Both the position numbers and the translations under genes were made by a program. The notes below the pieces were generated by a model. It had not been told where the DNA came from and searched no databases. It saw only the letters and a program-made list of their open reading frames with translations. 64,000 bases of DNA from Algibacter sp. L3A6 (GTDB lineage: Bacteria; Bacteroidota; Bacteroidia; Flavobacteriales; Flavobacteriaceae): assembly GCF_009796825.1 (NCBI RefSeq), contig NZ_CP047030.1, positions 3,470,501 through 3,534,500 of the forward strand, given 5' to 3'. This document shows, in pieces, positions 34,881-43,626 of this stretch (the first letter of the stretch is position 1; the number at the start of each line of letters is the position of its first letter).

Positions 34881-35855
34881 ATGATGAATAGAATAATATG
34901 TGCCTTTTTAATTTTGTTCGTTATGCAGAGTTGCAAAAAAGACGACGATATTAAAATGATGTATTTGGCACATACATTACCGCAAACACATCCCGTTCAC
35001 AAAGGGATTTTAGAATTTCAAAAGGCTTTAAACGAAAAATCTGGAGGAAAAATACAAATCAAAATTTTTCCTGATGGCCAATTAGGTTCCGAGCGTGAAG
35101 CTTTAGAGTTACTTCAAATAGGAAGTGTTGCAGTTACAAAAGTAAGTGCGGCAACCTTATCTAACTTTGTGCCAGAATATCATATTTTAGGTATTCCGTA
35201 TCTATTTAAAGATAAGCAACACCAATATGATGTTTTAGAAGGTCAAGTAGGGAAATCTATTTTAGAAAAAGGAAGTAAATTTTGGTTACGTGGCCTGTGC
35301 TATTATGATGCTGGTAGCCGTAGTTTTTATACATCGAATAAAGCGATACGTAAACCAGAAGATTTAAAAGGCCTTAAAATTAGGGTGATGAACAACCAAA
35401 TGGCTATTAATATGGTAGAGGCTCTTGGCGGTTCGCCAACACCAATGGCTTATGGTGAGTTGTATACCGCTATACAGCAAGGTGTGGTAGATGGCGCGGA
35501 GAATAATCCGCCATCATTTGTATCATCAAATCATTACGAAGTAAGTAAATATTATACTTTAGATCAGCACTCTTCAGTGCCCGATGTGTTGTTAATTGGA
35601 ACCAAGTTTTGGGAGAAATTAACTGCTGAAGAAAAACAATGGGTTCAAGAAGCAGCAGATGAATCATCGCAAGCCGAAAAAGTATTTTGGCAAAATTCAG
35701 TTGAAGAATCTATGGCAACGGCTAGAAAAGCTGGTGTAGAAATTATAATTCCGGATAAATCATTATTTCAAGAGCAATCTAAATCTGTATTAGAAGCTTT
35801 TGTAAAACAGCATCCAGAAATGAGTGAAATGATCAATAAAATCAAAAATCAATAA
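34881..35855 (+). CDS. dctP: TRAP transporter substrate-binding lipoprotein (DctP type)
   Basis: Binds the substrate, probably a uronate, and passes it to the DctQM permease. The 324-residue protein has a lipoprotein signal (VMQSC, Cys18), so it is membrane-anchored and not free in the periplasm, common for Bacteroidota. The DctP core includes GQLGSEREALELLQIGSVAV and GAENNPPSFVSSNHYEVSKY, with the expected substrate Arg in LKIRVMNN. It is the fourth gene of the uronate operon. Confidence 0.92.
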   Translation: MMNRIICAFLILFVMQSCKKDDDIKMMYLAHTLPQTHPVHKGILEFQKALNEKSGGKIQIKIFPDGQLGSEREALELLQIGSVAVTKVSAATLSNFVPEYHILGIPYLFKDKQHQYDVLEGQVGKSILEKGSKFWLRGLCYYDAGSRSFYTSNKAIRKPEDLKGLKIRVMNNQMAINMVEALGGSPTPMAYGELYTAIQQGVVDGAENNPPSFVSSNHYEVSKYYTLDQHSSVPDVLLIGTKFWEKLTAEEKQWVQEAADESSQAEKVFWQNSVEESMATARKAGVEIIIPDKSLFQEQSKSVLEAFVKQHPEMSEMINKIKNQ

Positions 35856-35857
35856 GT

Positions 35858-36349
35858 ATGAAAAAAGCAGATATTCTTTTTGAAAAAGTATGTCAGATTA
35901 TGGAAATCATTTTAGTTTTCATATTCGGATTATTGGTTATTGATGTTTTAAGTCAGGTGTTCTCTAGATATGTGTTAAACACATCTTTTGCATTTACCGA
36001 AGAGTTAGCGCGTTTCTCATTAATATGGTTATCTATACTTGGTGCAGCTTACTTAAGCGGAAAAAGAGAGCACTTGTCTATGGATTTCTTGTATCAAAAG
36101 TTCTCGGGTAAAACCAAGAAAAAAGCACTCATATTTATCGAGATATGTATTCTATTATTTGCATTGGTGGTTATGGTAATTGGTGGTTTTAATTTAGTTT
36201 ATACCACATTACATTTAGGACAATTGTCTGGTACATTACGTATTCCTTTAGGATACATTTATGCTATTTTACCTATAAGTGGCCTTTTTATTATATGCTT
36301 TTCTGTATACCATTTAGGAAAAATTAATGCTAACGAAATAACCGAATAA
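35858..36349 (+). CDS. dctQ: TRAP transporter small permease (DctQ type)
   Basis: Small membrane subunit of the TRAP transporter, 163 residues with four helices. Family motifs SRYVLNTSFAFTEELARF (about 47-64) and GAAYLSGKREHLSMDF lie in the first half. It starts 2 bases after dctP and ends 2 bases before dctM, so the three are tightly coupled. Confidence 0.92.
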   Translation: MKKADILFEKVCQIMEIILVFIFGLLVIDVLSQVFSRYVLNTSFAFTEELARFSLIWLSILGAAYLSGKREHLSMDFLYQKFSGKTKKKALIFIEICILLFALVVMVIGGFNLVYTTLHLGQLSGTLRIPLGYIYAILPISGLFIICFSVYHLGKINANEITE

Positions 36350-36351
36350 TT

Positions 36352-37656
36352 ATGAGTATTGAAGTAATAAGTATTATCGTATTATTTGTAAGTTTCTTTA
36401 CATTATTGATGTTAAGAGTACCAGTAGCTTATAGTATTGGTATCTCCACAACTATAAGTCTATTGTTAAATATTGATAAGTTACCAGGTCTAACAACCAT
36501 TGCGCAACGAATGACGACCGGTATTGATAGTTTTGCACTTTTGGCCATTCCATTTTTTGTATTGGCAGGTGAAATTATGAAGCAAGGCGGTATAGCCAAT
36601 AGGTTAATAAATTTCGCCAAATCTTTAGTAGCAAGTTTACCAGGAGGATTGGCATATGTTAATGTATTAGCATCTATGTTATTTGGTGCTATTTCTGGGT
36701 CTGCTATTGCAGCAACTTCTGCCATTGGTAGTATCATGACCGATAGAATGGAAGAAGAAGGGTATCCAAGAGAATTTAGTGCATCGGTAAATATTACCTC
36801 GGCAACTACAGGTTTATTAATTCCGCCAAGTAATATTTTAATTGTTTACGCTTTAGCAAGTGGTGGTACAGCATCTGTAGCAGCGCTATTTATTGCGGGG
36901 TATTTACCAGGTATTTTATTAGGTGTTGCTATCATGGGGTATATTGCCTTTGTAGCTATTACACGTAAGTTTTCTAAAGGAGATCGTGCACCATTATCTT
37001 TAATTTGGACGTATTTTAGAAAAGCATTTTTTAGTTTACTATTGTTAGTAATTGTAGTTGGTGGTATTGTAGCTGGTATTTTTACGGCTACCGAAGCTTC
37101 TGCTATTGCCGTGCTTTATGCTGCTGTTTTAGCATTAATTTATGGCGATGTAAAACCTAAAGACTTTTCATCTATTTTATTAACTAGTGCAAAAACTACA
37201 GCAGTAGTGATGTTTTTAATTTGTACTTCTATGGCTATGTCTTGGTTATTTTCTTTTGAAGGTATTCCGGAGCTTATTAGTAGCTTTTTATTAGAACAGT
37301 TCAGTAATAAAATAGTTATATTTTTAGTAATTAATATAGTGCTCTTAATTATCGGAACCTTTATGGACATGACGCCAGCGGTTTTAATTTTCACACCAAT
37401 ATTCTTACCTGTAGTAGTTGCTTTAGGTATGGATCCTGTGCATTTCGGAATTGTTTTAGTACTTAATCTTTGTATTGGGTTGTGTACACCACCTGTGGGC
37501 ACCATTCTCTTTGTGGGTAGTGGTGTTGCCAATGTTTCGGTATCGCAAGTAATTAAACCGTTAATTCCATTTTTGGTTATTATGGTTGTTGTATTACTTT
37601 TAATTACTTATATCCCTGCAATTTCAATGTATTTACCACAACTTTTAGGGTTGTAA
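36352..37656 (+). CDS. dctM: TRAP transporter large permease (DctM type)
   Basis: Sodium-coupled membrane pore of the TRAP transporter, 434 residues with about 12-13 helices. Motifs include PFFVLAGEIMKQGG, GAISGSAIAATSAIGSI and GTFMDMTPAVLIFTPIFLPV, the last being the usual metal/substrate region. The length is normal. It closes the operon and a strong terminator follows 25 bases downstream. Genes for 2-keto-3-deoxygluconate kinase and aldolase are not in the window. Confidence 0.95.
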   Translation: MSIEVISIIVLFVSFFTLLMLRVPVAYSIGISTTISLLLNIDKLPGLTTIAQRMTTGIDSFALLAIPFFVLAGEIMKQGGIANRLINFAKSLVASLPGGLAYVNVLASMLFGAISGSAIAATSAIGSIMTDRMEEEGYPREFSASVNITSATTGLLIPPSNILIVYALASGGTASVAALFIAGYLPGILLGVAIMGYIAFVAITRKFSKGDRAPLSLIWTYFRKAFFSLLLLVIVVGGIVAGIFTATEASAIAVLYAAVLALIYGDVKPKDFSSILLTSAKTTAVVMFLICTSMAMSWLFSFEGIPELISSFLLEQFSNKIVIFLVINIVLLIIGTFMDMTPAVLIFTPIFLPVVVALGMDPVHFGIVLVLNLCIGLCTPPVGTILFVGSGVANVSVSQVIKPLIPFLVIMVVVLLLITYIPAISMYLPQLLGL

Positions 37657-37681
37657 GCGTCGATATTTAAATTATAATTTT

Positions 37682-37740
37682 AAGGTTGAATTTTTAGAAA
37701 GCTCACAATTTTATCGAGGTTCTAAAAATTCAACCTTATT
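37682..37740 (+). terminator. Long-stem terminator after the uronate operon
   Basis: An 18-bp perfect inverted repeat (37682-37699 with 37720-37737) is followed by TTATTTATTTT. It is the strongest hairpin in this region and can act in both directions. Confidence 0.85.
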
Positions 37741-38003
37741 TATTTTAATACATGTTGAAATTTCAATTTGAGACTTAACTGAAGTTTTATGTATATAAAG
37801 TCAATTTATTCGACTTAAATGTTAAAACCCACAGGGAATTGACGGATTATTGTAATTTTACTAAACAAAATGATACGGAATAACATGTCTTCAAAATAGA
37901 ATTCTTTTAGAATATCAATAGTTTTGATGTACGTTTACAACACTGATATAAGCTGAAATTAGATTATCATGTTTCTTTCATAGTTATTTTTACTGCAATT
38001 TAT
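37741..38003. other. Intergenic region before the GntR-type gene
   Basis: About 260 bases of AT-rich, non-coding DNA. I see no perfect TAnnTTTG element, tRNA or open frame. The region must hold the GntR gene promoter, which I cannot place with confidence. Confidence 0.4.
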
Positions 38004-39050
38004 ATGGCACAACCATTCGAAATAAAAATTAACGAGGACTCTCGTGTACCAAAATATAAGCAAATAGTCGATTCTATTGTCAACGATATTTCGAAGGGAA
38101 AACTATCGGTTGGCGAAAAAATACCATCTATAAATGAGTTGAGCGAATCTTGCTATTTATCTAGAGATACGGTAGAAAAAGCATACCGACAACTGAAGGA
38201 ACAAAAAGCTATTGTTTCAGTTAAAGGAAAAGGTTTTTATACAGCGAAAACAGATTTAATTTCTAAGGTCAATGTGTTTTTCATGATTAACAAGCTGAGC
38301 AATTATAAAATGATGATTTATAATTCGTTTGTAAAAAACTTAGGTAGTGATGCGCTTGTTACACTATCTGTTTATCATTGCGAAGAATCTATTTTTATTA
38401 AAACCTTAGAGAAAAATTTAGGAGCCTTCGATTATTACGTAATCATGCCACATTTTAAATCTCAAGATTCTAAGCATATTAGTACAACTGCGCCTGTTAA
38501 ACTGGCTATAGATAAAATTCCTAAAGATAAATTAGTTATTCTTGATAACAGTAAAATTGATATCGCTGGTAATTATGGAGCCGTTTATCAAGATTTCAAA
38601 GAAGATATTTATGAAGCGCTACAAGAAGGTTTAGAAAGACTTAAAAATTATGACAAGCTTGTTTTGGTATATCCAGATAAGTTGGTGTATCCATATCCAA
38701 AACGCATTGTGCATGGCTTTCAGAAGTTTTGTGCGAAGTTTAATTTTGAATTTGAAGTTCTAGATCAAATTTATGATCATATGGATCTTGATAGCAAAGA
38801 TGCTTTTATTATTATTGAAGAAAATGATTTGGTAAACTTAGTACGCCAAGTGCGTAAAAAGAGCTTGGTTCTAGGAACAGATATCGGTATTATTTCATAC
38901 AACGATACACCTTTAAAAGATCTTTTAGGAATTAGCGTAGTTAGTACAGATTTTCAAGCTATGGGTGACCAAGCGGCTTATTTGGTTTTAAATAATAAAA
39001 AAGATCAAGTAAAAAATGTATTTAATTATATTGAAAGAAATTCCATTTAA
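38004..39050 (+). CDS. GntR-type regulator with LacI-like ligand-binding domain
   Basis: A 348-residue regulator combining a GntR winged helix (residues 1 to about 78, with VGEKIPSINELSESCYLSRDTVEKAYRQL) with a type 1 periplasmic-binding-like C-terminus (about 90-340). Such hybrids in Bacteroidota control carbohydrate loci. It lies between the uronate operon and a SusC/SusD pair, and may serve either; no operator is evident. It is not the ordinary FadR or UxuR subfamily, which have an all-helical C-domain. Confidence 0.85.
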   Translation: MAQPFEIKINEDSRVPKYKQIVDSIVNDISKGKLSVGEKIPSINELSESCYLSRDTVEKAYRQLKEQKAIVSVKGKGFYTAKTDLISKVNVFFMINKLSNYKMMIYNSFVKNLGSDALVTLSVYHCEESIFIKTLEKNLGAFDYYVIMPHFKSQDSKHISTTAPVKLAIDKIPKDKLVILDNSKIDIAGNYGAVYQDFKEDIYEALQEGLERLKNYDKLVLVYPDKLVYPYPKRIVHGFQKFCAKFNFEFEVLDQIYDHMDLDSKDAFIIIEENDLVNLVRQVRKKSLVLGTDIGIISYNDTPLKDLLGISVVSTDFQAMGDQAAYLVLNNKKDQVKNVFNYIERNSI

Positions 39051-39069
39051 ATCTTGAGACTTTTTAAAT

Positions 39070-39104
39070 AAAAAAACGCCTAAATTTATTTCAGACGTTT
39101 TTAA
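39070..39104. terminator. Shared terminator between convergent genes
   Basis: AAAAACG at 39072-39078 pairs with CGTTTTT at 39096-39102, extended by a partly mismatched stem through CCTAAA and TTTCAG. Its A-tract and T-tract suit both the GntR-type gene and the PLC gene. Confidence 0.6.
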
Positions 39105-39122
39105 TTCTTCTACTATAAAACC

Positions 39123-40178
39123 TTATTCCTTCGAGGATATAGGGTTTTCACGCACATATGTTTTTCCTTCAAAAGATATGTGGTAATCACTTTCAAAAAA
39201 TCGACTTGGTAAATAATAATCGGTTGTTATAATTTGTGCACCAGATTTTTTTGCATCTTCAAAATGTTTATAATCATTTGCTCTCGCTTCTTTTGTTCCG
39301 GCATCGGCACGTGTTCTAATAATATAGCCTTTAGATACTAAACCTGATATGGTTTCATTCTCTGGGTTATTTATGATTAAAGTTGCAGCTTCAGGAGTTC
39401 CTGGTTTTGCATTTACAAACAAAACACGCTCTTTTAGTGACGGATGGTTTTTAATATATAAAGCGCGCTTAGCTTTTGCATCGTCTAAAATAAAAAGAAA
39501 CTTTCCGCGCGAAGCTTTTAAAGTTGGCCAGTTATTATTTAAAACAGATTCTTCTAAGGTGGCATGCTCACCTCTAACATCGTCCGGAGTTATAAGTTTA
39601 TCTTTGCCAAGACCAGCAATTAAAGCATCATCCAATTTTTTAAAACCAACTTCAGTAAAGGCTTCAGGTGTAGTTCCAAATCTATTAGTGTCTCCATCTT
39701 TGGCTTCTAAAGTTATAAATATAGGTTCGTGCGTTGGGTTAGCATCAGACCAGGATTTTATGGCCATTAAACAAGCTTCTAAAGTATTGTAATGCGATCT
39801 AAAATCGATATCAGGTATGTGCAAAACTTTAAAACCTGGTTTTGTCATATCTTTATTTGGGTCAAAATCTTCTTGCGCCTCGGCAAACTGTAAACCTTTA
39901 GGATTTGCAAATTTCCCGCCTTCTGTATCAAGGTAAACATCTATTTCTAAATTTCGTAAGCCTAAATCTAACTGTTCTGGTATTGAGATATGATCGTATT
40001 GTAGAGATTGCATCTTATCACTTTGTGATTCTAAAAAGGTATACAATTTATCTTCAATAGCCTTTTTATAACTGTTATGAGAACCTATAACTTGTATTTG
40101 ATTAATATGTAAAGCATCGTGTTGCGCAAACAAATTAAAACTAAAAAATAGAAGGAGTAAAGTGTTGTAATGTTTCAT
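39123..40178 (-). CDS. Secreted PI-PLC-like calcium-dependent phosphodiesterase
   Basis: A 351-residue exported protein with a signal peptide (FSFNLFAQ). It belongs to the Ca2+-dependent phosphatidylinositol phospholipase C family (PLC-like TIM barrel): the N-terminal catalytic His lies in GSHNSYKKAI, and LRNLEIDVYLDTEGG carries the Glu/Asp calcium ligands. The second catalytic His is in HIPDIDF with RSHYNTL. I chose the ATG at 40178, since the longer frame begins 9 codons upstream and lacks a normal signal start. The substrate may be a phospholipid or an inositol or glycerol phosphodiester. It has its own strand, divergent from susC. Confidence 0.85.
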   Translation of the reverse strand: MKHYNTLLLLFFSFNLFAQHDALHINQIQVIGSHNSYKKAIEDKLYTFLESQSDKMQSLQYDHISIPEQLDLGLRNLEIDVYLDTEGGKFANPKGLQFAEAQEDFDPNKDMTKPGFKVLHIPDIDFRSHYNTLEACLMAIKSWSDANPTHEPIFITLEAKDGDTNRFGTTPEAFTEVGFKKLDDALIAGLGKDKLITPDDVRGEHATLEESVLNNNWPTLKASRGKFLFILDDAKAKRALYIKNHPSLKERVLFVNAKPGTPEAATLIINNPENETISGLVSKGYIIRTRADAGTKEARANDYKHFEDAKKSGAQIITTDYYLPSRFFESDYHISFEGKTYVRENPISSKE

Positions 40179-40508
40179 AAAATAAGTTGGGTTTTTTAGA
40201 GGCACAAAAGTAGACTGTTAAGTTTAATACTATGTTAATAAATTGAAAACAAAACATAAATATTTACTTTCATATTAATGTTTTGAAAGATGTTTATATG
40301 GTTGATTTTGTGTTTTTTAACGATTTAAGGCTGGAATTGTAAGTTATGGTTTATTTAATAATGAGATAACAATAAGGTAAATTAGAACAGCTTAATATTT
40401 TCTTTTTTTGCAATCTCTAAAAGCATAACAACATGCTATAACATTAAACCTATAACTTAAAAAATGCGACTCTATGTAATAATTAAATAGCAACCCTAAT
40501 TTACAAAT
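40179..40508. other. Divergent intergenic region between PLC and susC
   Basis: About 330 bases of AT-rich DNA with no open frame. It has a small hairpin (AGCAT at 40421-40425 with ATGCT near 40432-40436). I could not place a TAnnTTTG element for susC. The long leader is typical of SusC genes. Confidence 0.4.
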
Positions 40509-40538
40509 TAAAAACCGTAGTTGCTGGAACAACTACGG
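40509..40538 (-). terminator. Minus-strand terminator-like hairpin in the susC leader
   Basis: CCGTAGTTG at 40515-40523 pairs perfectly with CAACTACGG at 40530-40538. On the minus strand the stem is followed by TTTTT, as in an intrinsic terminator; on the plus strand it is not. It lies 37 bases before the susC start codon, hence it may end an antisense RNA, as known at some Bacteroides susC genes. No antisense promoter was found. Confidence 0.45.
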
Positions 40539-40575
40539 CTAAATCATTAAGCATTGTAAAACCAATCACTTAAAA

Positions 40576-43500
40576 ATGTACACTAAAAATAATTTTTTTA
40601 CACTAAAAAACATAGCTTTTTTAGTTTTATCTATTCTTTTATACCAAACTGGGTATGCAAATAGTATGCCTAATAGATATTTAAATTTCATAAATAATGC
40701 TGTTCAAACAACTGTAAAAGGCATTGTTTTAGACGAATCTGGAGTGCCATTACCTGGAGCTACCATTATTTTAAAAGGAACTTCAACAGGTGCTTCTACC
40801 GATTTTGATGGCGTATTTTCTATTAATGCGGCAATGGGGCAAACACTTCAAGTGTCTTTTGTAGGTTACGAATCTCAGTACGTTGATGTAACTTCTACAG
40901 ATTTAAAAATTAACTTAAAGCCGTTAAACGCGATGTTAGATGAAGTTCTAATTGTAGGTTACGGCCAACAAACAAAAAAGGATTTAACAGGTGCAGTAAC
41001 TCAGCTTTCTACTGGCGATTTTAAAAAGGGAGTTAATGTATCTCCAGATAATTTAATTCAAGGTAAAGTTGCAGGTGTACGTGTTGTGCAATCTAGTGGC
41101 GAGCCTGGTGCAGGTGTTAATGTTTCCATTCGTGGTGTAGGGTCTATCCGTAGTGGTAGTTCGCCGTTATTTGTGGTAGATGGTATACCGCTAAGTAACG
41201 AAAACGTTAGTGCTGCCAGCCCGAATGTTGGTTTGGGTAGTTCTAGCGCTAAAAACCCATTAAACTTTTTAAACACTAGCGATATTGCTTCTATTACAGT
41301 TTTAAAAGATGCATCGGCCGCAGCTATTTATGGTGCTAGAGGTTCTAATGGTGTTGTAATTATCACTACTAAAAAAGGAAAAACAGGTGAGGCTTCTATT
41401 ACTGTAGACTCTTATTTAAGTATCGCTTCTGTGATTAAAAAAACAGATGTTTTATCGGCTAGTGAATACAGAAACGCCATTACAGATGTAGCTTACGATC
41501 ATGGTGGGGCTACCGATTGGCAAGATGAGTTATTGCGTAGTGCTGTAACGCATAACAACAACTTCTCGTTTGCTAAAAAGACGGACAGCGGAAACTATTA
41601 TACCTCTTTATCATTTATGGATCAGGAAGGTATTGTTGAAACGAGTGGTTTTAAAAGAACAACAGCACGTTTAAATGCTGAAGAGTCGTTTTTAGACAAC
41701 AAACGTTTAAAGGTTAAAGTGAATTTAACAGCCAGTCAAATTAACGAAACAGGAGTTCCAAATGGAGCAGATGCTGGATCGGATGGACAATTAATTATTC
41801 ATGCATTAATGGCAAACCCAACACAACCTGTTTTTACTGAAGATGGTGATTTTACCAATTTCAACTTAAACCAGAATTATAACCCGATGTATTTATTGGA
41901 TATTTATGATGACCATACGCAAACGCTACGTGTTTTAGGGAATCTAGAAACAACTTTCAGAATTATAGATGGTTTAGAATACAAGTTTAATTATGGTATA
42001 GACCGTTCGGTTTCCGAAAGAAATTCTACTATTTATCCAAATGCTACAGATAGAACGCCAGATGGTGCTTATGTTCAGAATAATTTAGAGTCTGAAAGTG
42101 TTTTAATGGAGCATTATTTAACCTACCGATTTGGTTTAAACAAAAGTAAGTTTGAAGTTTTAGGAGGTTTCTCTTATCAAGAATTCGATTTCTCTGGAAC
42201 TACATTTTCTTTAATAGGTATAGATGAAAAAGGTACAGGGGTAGCTCCAGAATACGATCCTGGTTATTCTGGCGAGCAATCTGGAGTTAGCGGATATGCG
42301 CAAAGAAATGAGTTGCAATCTTACTTTGGAAGATTAAACTATAATTTTGATGACAAATATTTACTTACAGCTTCATTAAGAGCCGATGGTTCTACACGTT
42401 TTGGAGAAAATAATAAATATGGTTATTTCCCATCGTTTGCTTTAGGTTGGAATTTAGATAACGAAAACTTTATTAGTGAAGTAGACGATATTGATCAATT
42501 AAAATTCAGAATGAGTTGGGGACAAACTGGTAACCAAGAGGTACAGAATAAAATTACTCAAGCCAGTTATTCGCAATCGGCTTCAGGTGGATATTATTTG
42601 TATGACGATTACAATTTAATAAACGGTATTGTGGTAAACCGTACCGCAAACCCAGATTTAAAATGGGAAGTTGTAGAACAATTAAACGTTGGTTTAGATT
42701 TCAGTTTATGGAATAACAAGCTTTACGGATCTTTGGATTATTATAATAAAACGACAACCGATGCTATTTTGAATATTTCTTCGGAACCATTAAGTCCTAC
42801 TACAACCATTTGGAAAAACATCGATGGAAAAATTGTAAACAAAGGTTTTGAGTTTGCTTTAGGTAGCAAAATTATTAATACCGAAGATTTTTCATGGAGC
42901 GTAGATGTTAATGGAGCAACTTTAGATAATGAAATACAAAATCTACCAGTATCAGAAATATACTCAGGGAGTGTTGCAGGTCCTGGTTTATCAGGGGTTT
43001 TTGCCAATATCTATAAAAGCGGATACGAGGCTGGTTCTTTCTTTATGTTGAAACATTTAGGGTTTGATGCTGATGGAAACGATATTTTTGAAGATTTTAA
43101 TGGTGATAGCGTTATTAATACTGAAGATCGTCAAATATTTGAAGGCGCACTTCCAAATTTCACCTTTGGTTTAAATACAAACTTAAGTTACAAACGATGG
43201 GATTTAAGTCTTGCTTTCATTGGGCAAACAGGAGGTTTATTGGTTAATAACACTAACCTAGCACTAAACATCAATAATATTGTTTCAGATAGAAATGTAT
43301 TATCTCAGTTTTATAACGATGGTGCGAGTTTTACAAACCAACCACAATTATCTACGTTGTACTTAGAAAAATCAGATTTTATTCGTTTAAATAATGCAAG
43401 ACTTGGCTATTCTATAGATACCGATGCGCTTAACATAACGTGGTTACAAGGTTTGAACCTTTACGTTAGCGGACAAAATATTTTTACAATCACTAATTAT

Positions 43501-43623
43501 TCAGGATTCGATCCTTTGGTTAACAGCCCACGTGCTTCAGGAGGAAATCAATCTATTGGTATAGATTACACTACTTATCCTTCTTCGAGATCATTTTTAC
43601 TTGGTGCAACTTTAAAATTATAA
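40576..43623 (+). CDS. susC: SusC/RagA-family TonB-linked outer-membrane transporter
   Basis: A 1015-residue barrel that imports a large ligand together with its SusD partner. After a signal sequence (about 1-28) comes the carboxypeptidase-regulatory domain (about 45-130, GIVLDESGVPLPGATIILKG), the SusC signature and plug (ITVLKDASAAAIYGARGSNGVV near 235-255), then the barrel. The gene pairs with SusD, 3 bases downstream. There are no adjacent polysaccharide-degrading enzymes. The nearest carbohydrate genes are the uronate operon 3 kb to the left, so a uronic-acid-containing ligand is possible but unproved. Confidence 0.95.
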   Translation: MYTKNNFFTLKNIAFLVLSILLYQTGYANSMPNRYLNFINNAVQTTVKGIVLDESGVPLPGATIILKGTSTGASTDFDGVFSINAAMGQTLQVSFVGYESQYVDVTSTDLKINLKPLNAMLDEVLIVGYGQQTKKDLTGAVTQLSTGDFKKGVNVSPDNLIQGKVAGVRVVQSSGEPGAGVNVSIRGVGSIRSGSSPLFVVDGIPLSNENVSAASPNVGLGSSSAKNPLNFLNTSDIASITVLKDASAAAIYGARGSNGVVIITTKKGKTGEASITVDSYLSIASVIKKTDVLSASEYRNAITDVAYDHGGATDWQDELLRSAVTHNNNFSFAKKTDSGNYYTSLSFMDQEGIVETSGFKRTTARLNAEESFLDNKRLKVKVNLTASQINETGVPNGADAGSDGQLIIHALMANPTQPVFTEDGDFTNFNLNQNYNPMYLLDIYDDHTQTLRVLGNLETTFRIIDGLEYKFNYGIDRSVSERNSTIYPNATDRTPDGAYVQNNLESESVLMEHYLTYRFGLNKSKFEVLGGFSYQEFDFSGTTFSLIGIDEKGTGVAPEYDPGYSGEQSGVSGYAQRNELQSYFGRLNYNFDDKYLLTASLRADGSTRFGENNKYGYFPSFALGWNLDNENFISEVDDIDQLKFRMSWGQTGNQEVQNKITQASYSQSASGGYYLYDDYNLINGIVVNRTANPDLKWEVVEQLNVGLDFSLWNNKLYGSLDYYNKTTTDAILNISSEPLSPTTTIWKNIDGKIVNKGFEFALGSKIINTEDFSWSVDVNGATLDNEIQNLPVSEIYSGSVAGPGLSGVFANIYKSGYEAGSFFMLKHLGFDADGNDIFEDFNGDSVINTEDRQIFEGALPNFTFGLNTNLSYKRWDLSLAFIGQTGGLLVNNTNLALNINNIVSDRNVLSQFYNDGASFTNQPQLSTLYLEKSDFIRLNNARLGYSIDTDALNITWLQGLNLYVSGQNIFTITNYSGFDPLVNSPRASGGNQSIGIDYTTYPSSRSFLLGATLKL

Positions 43624-43626
43624 TTT

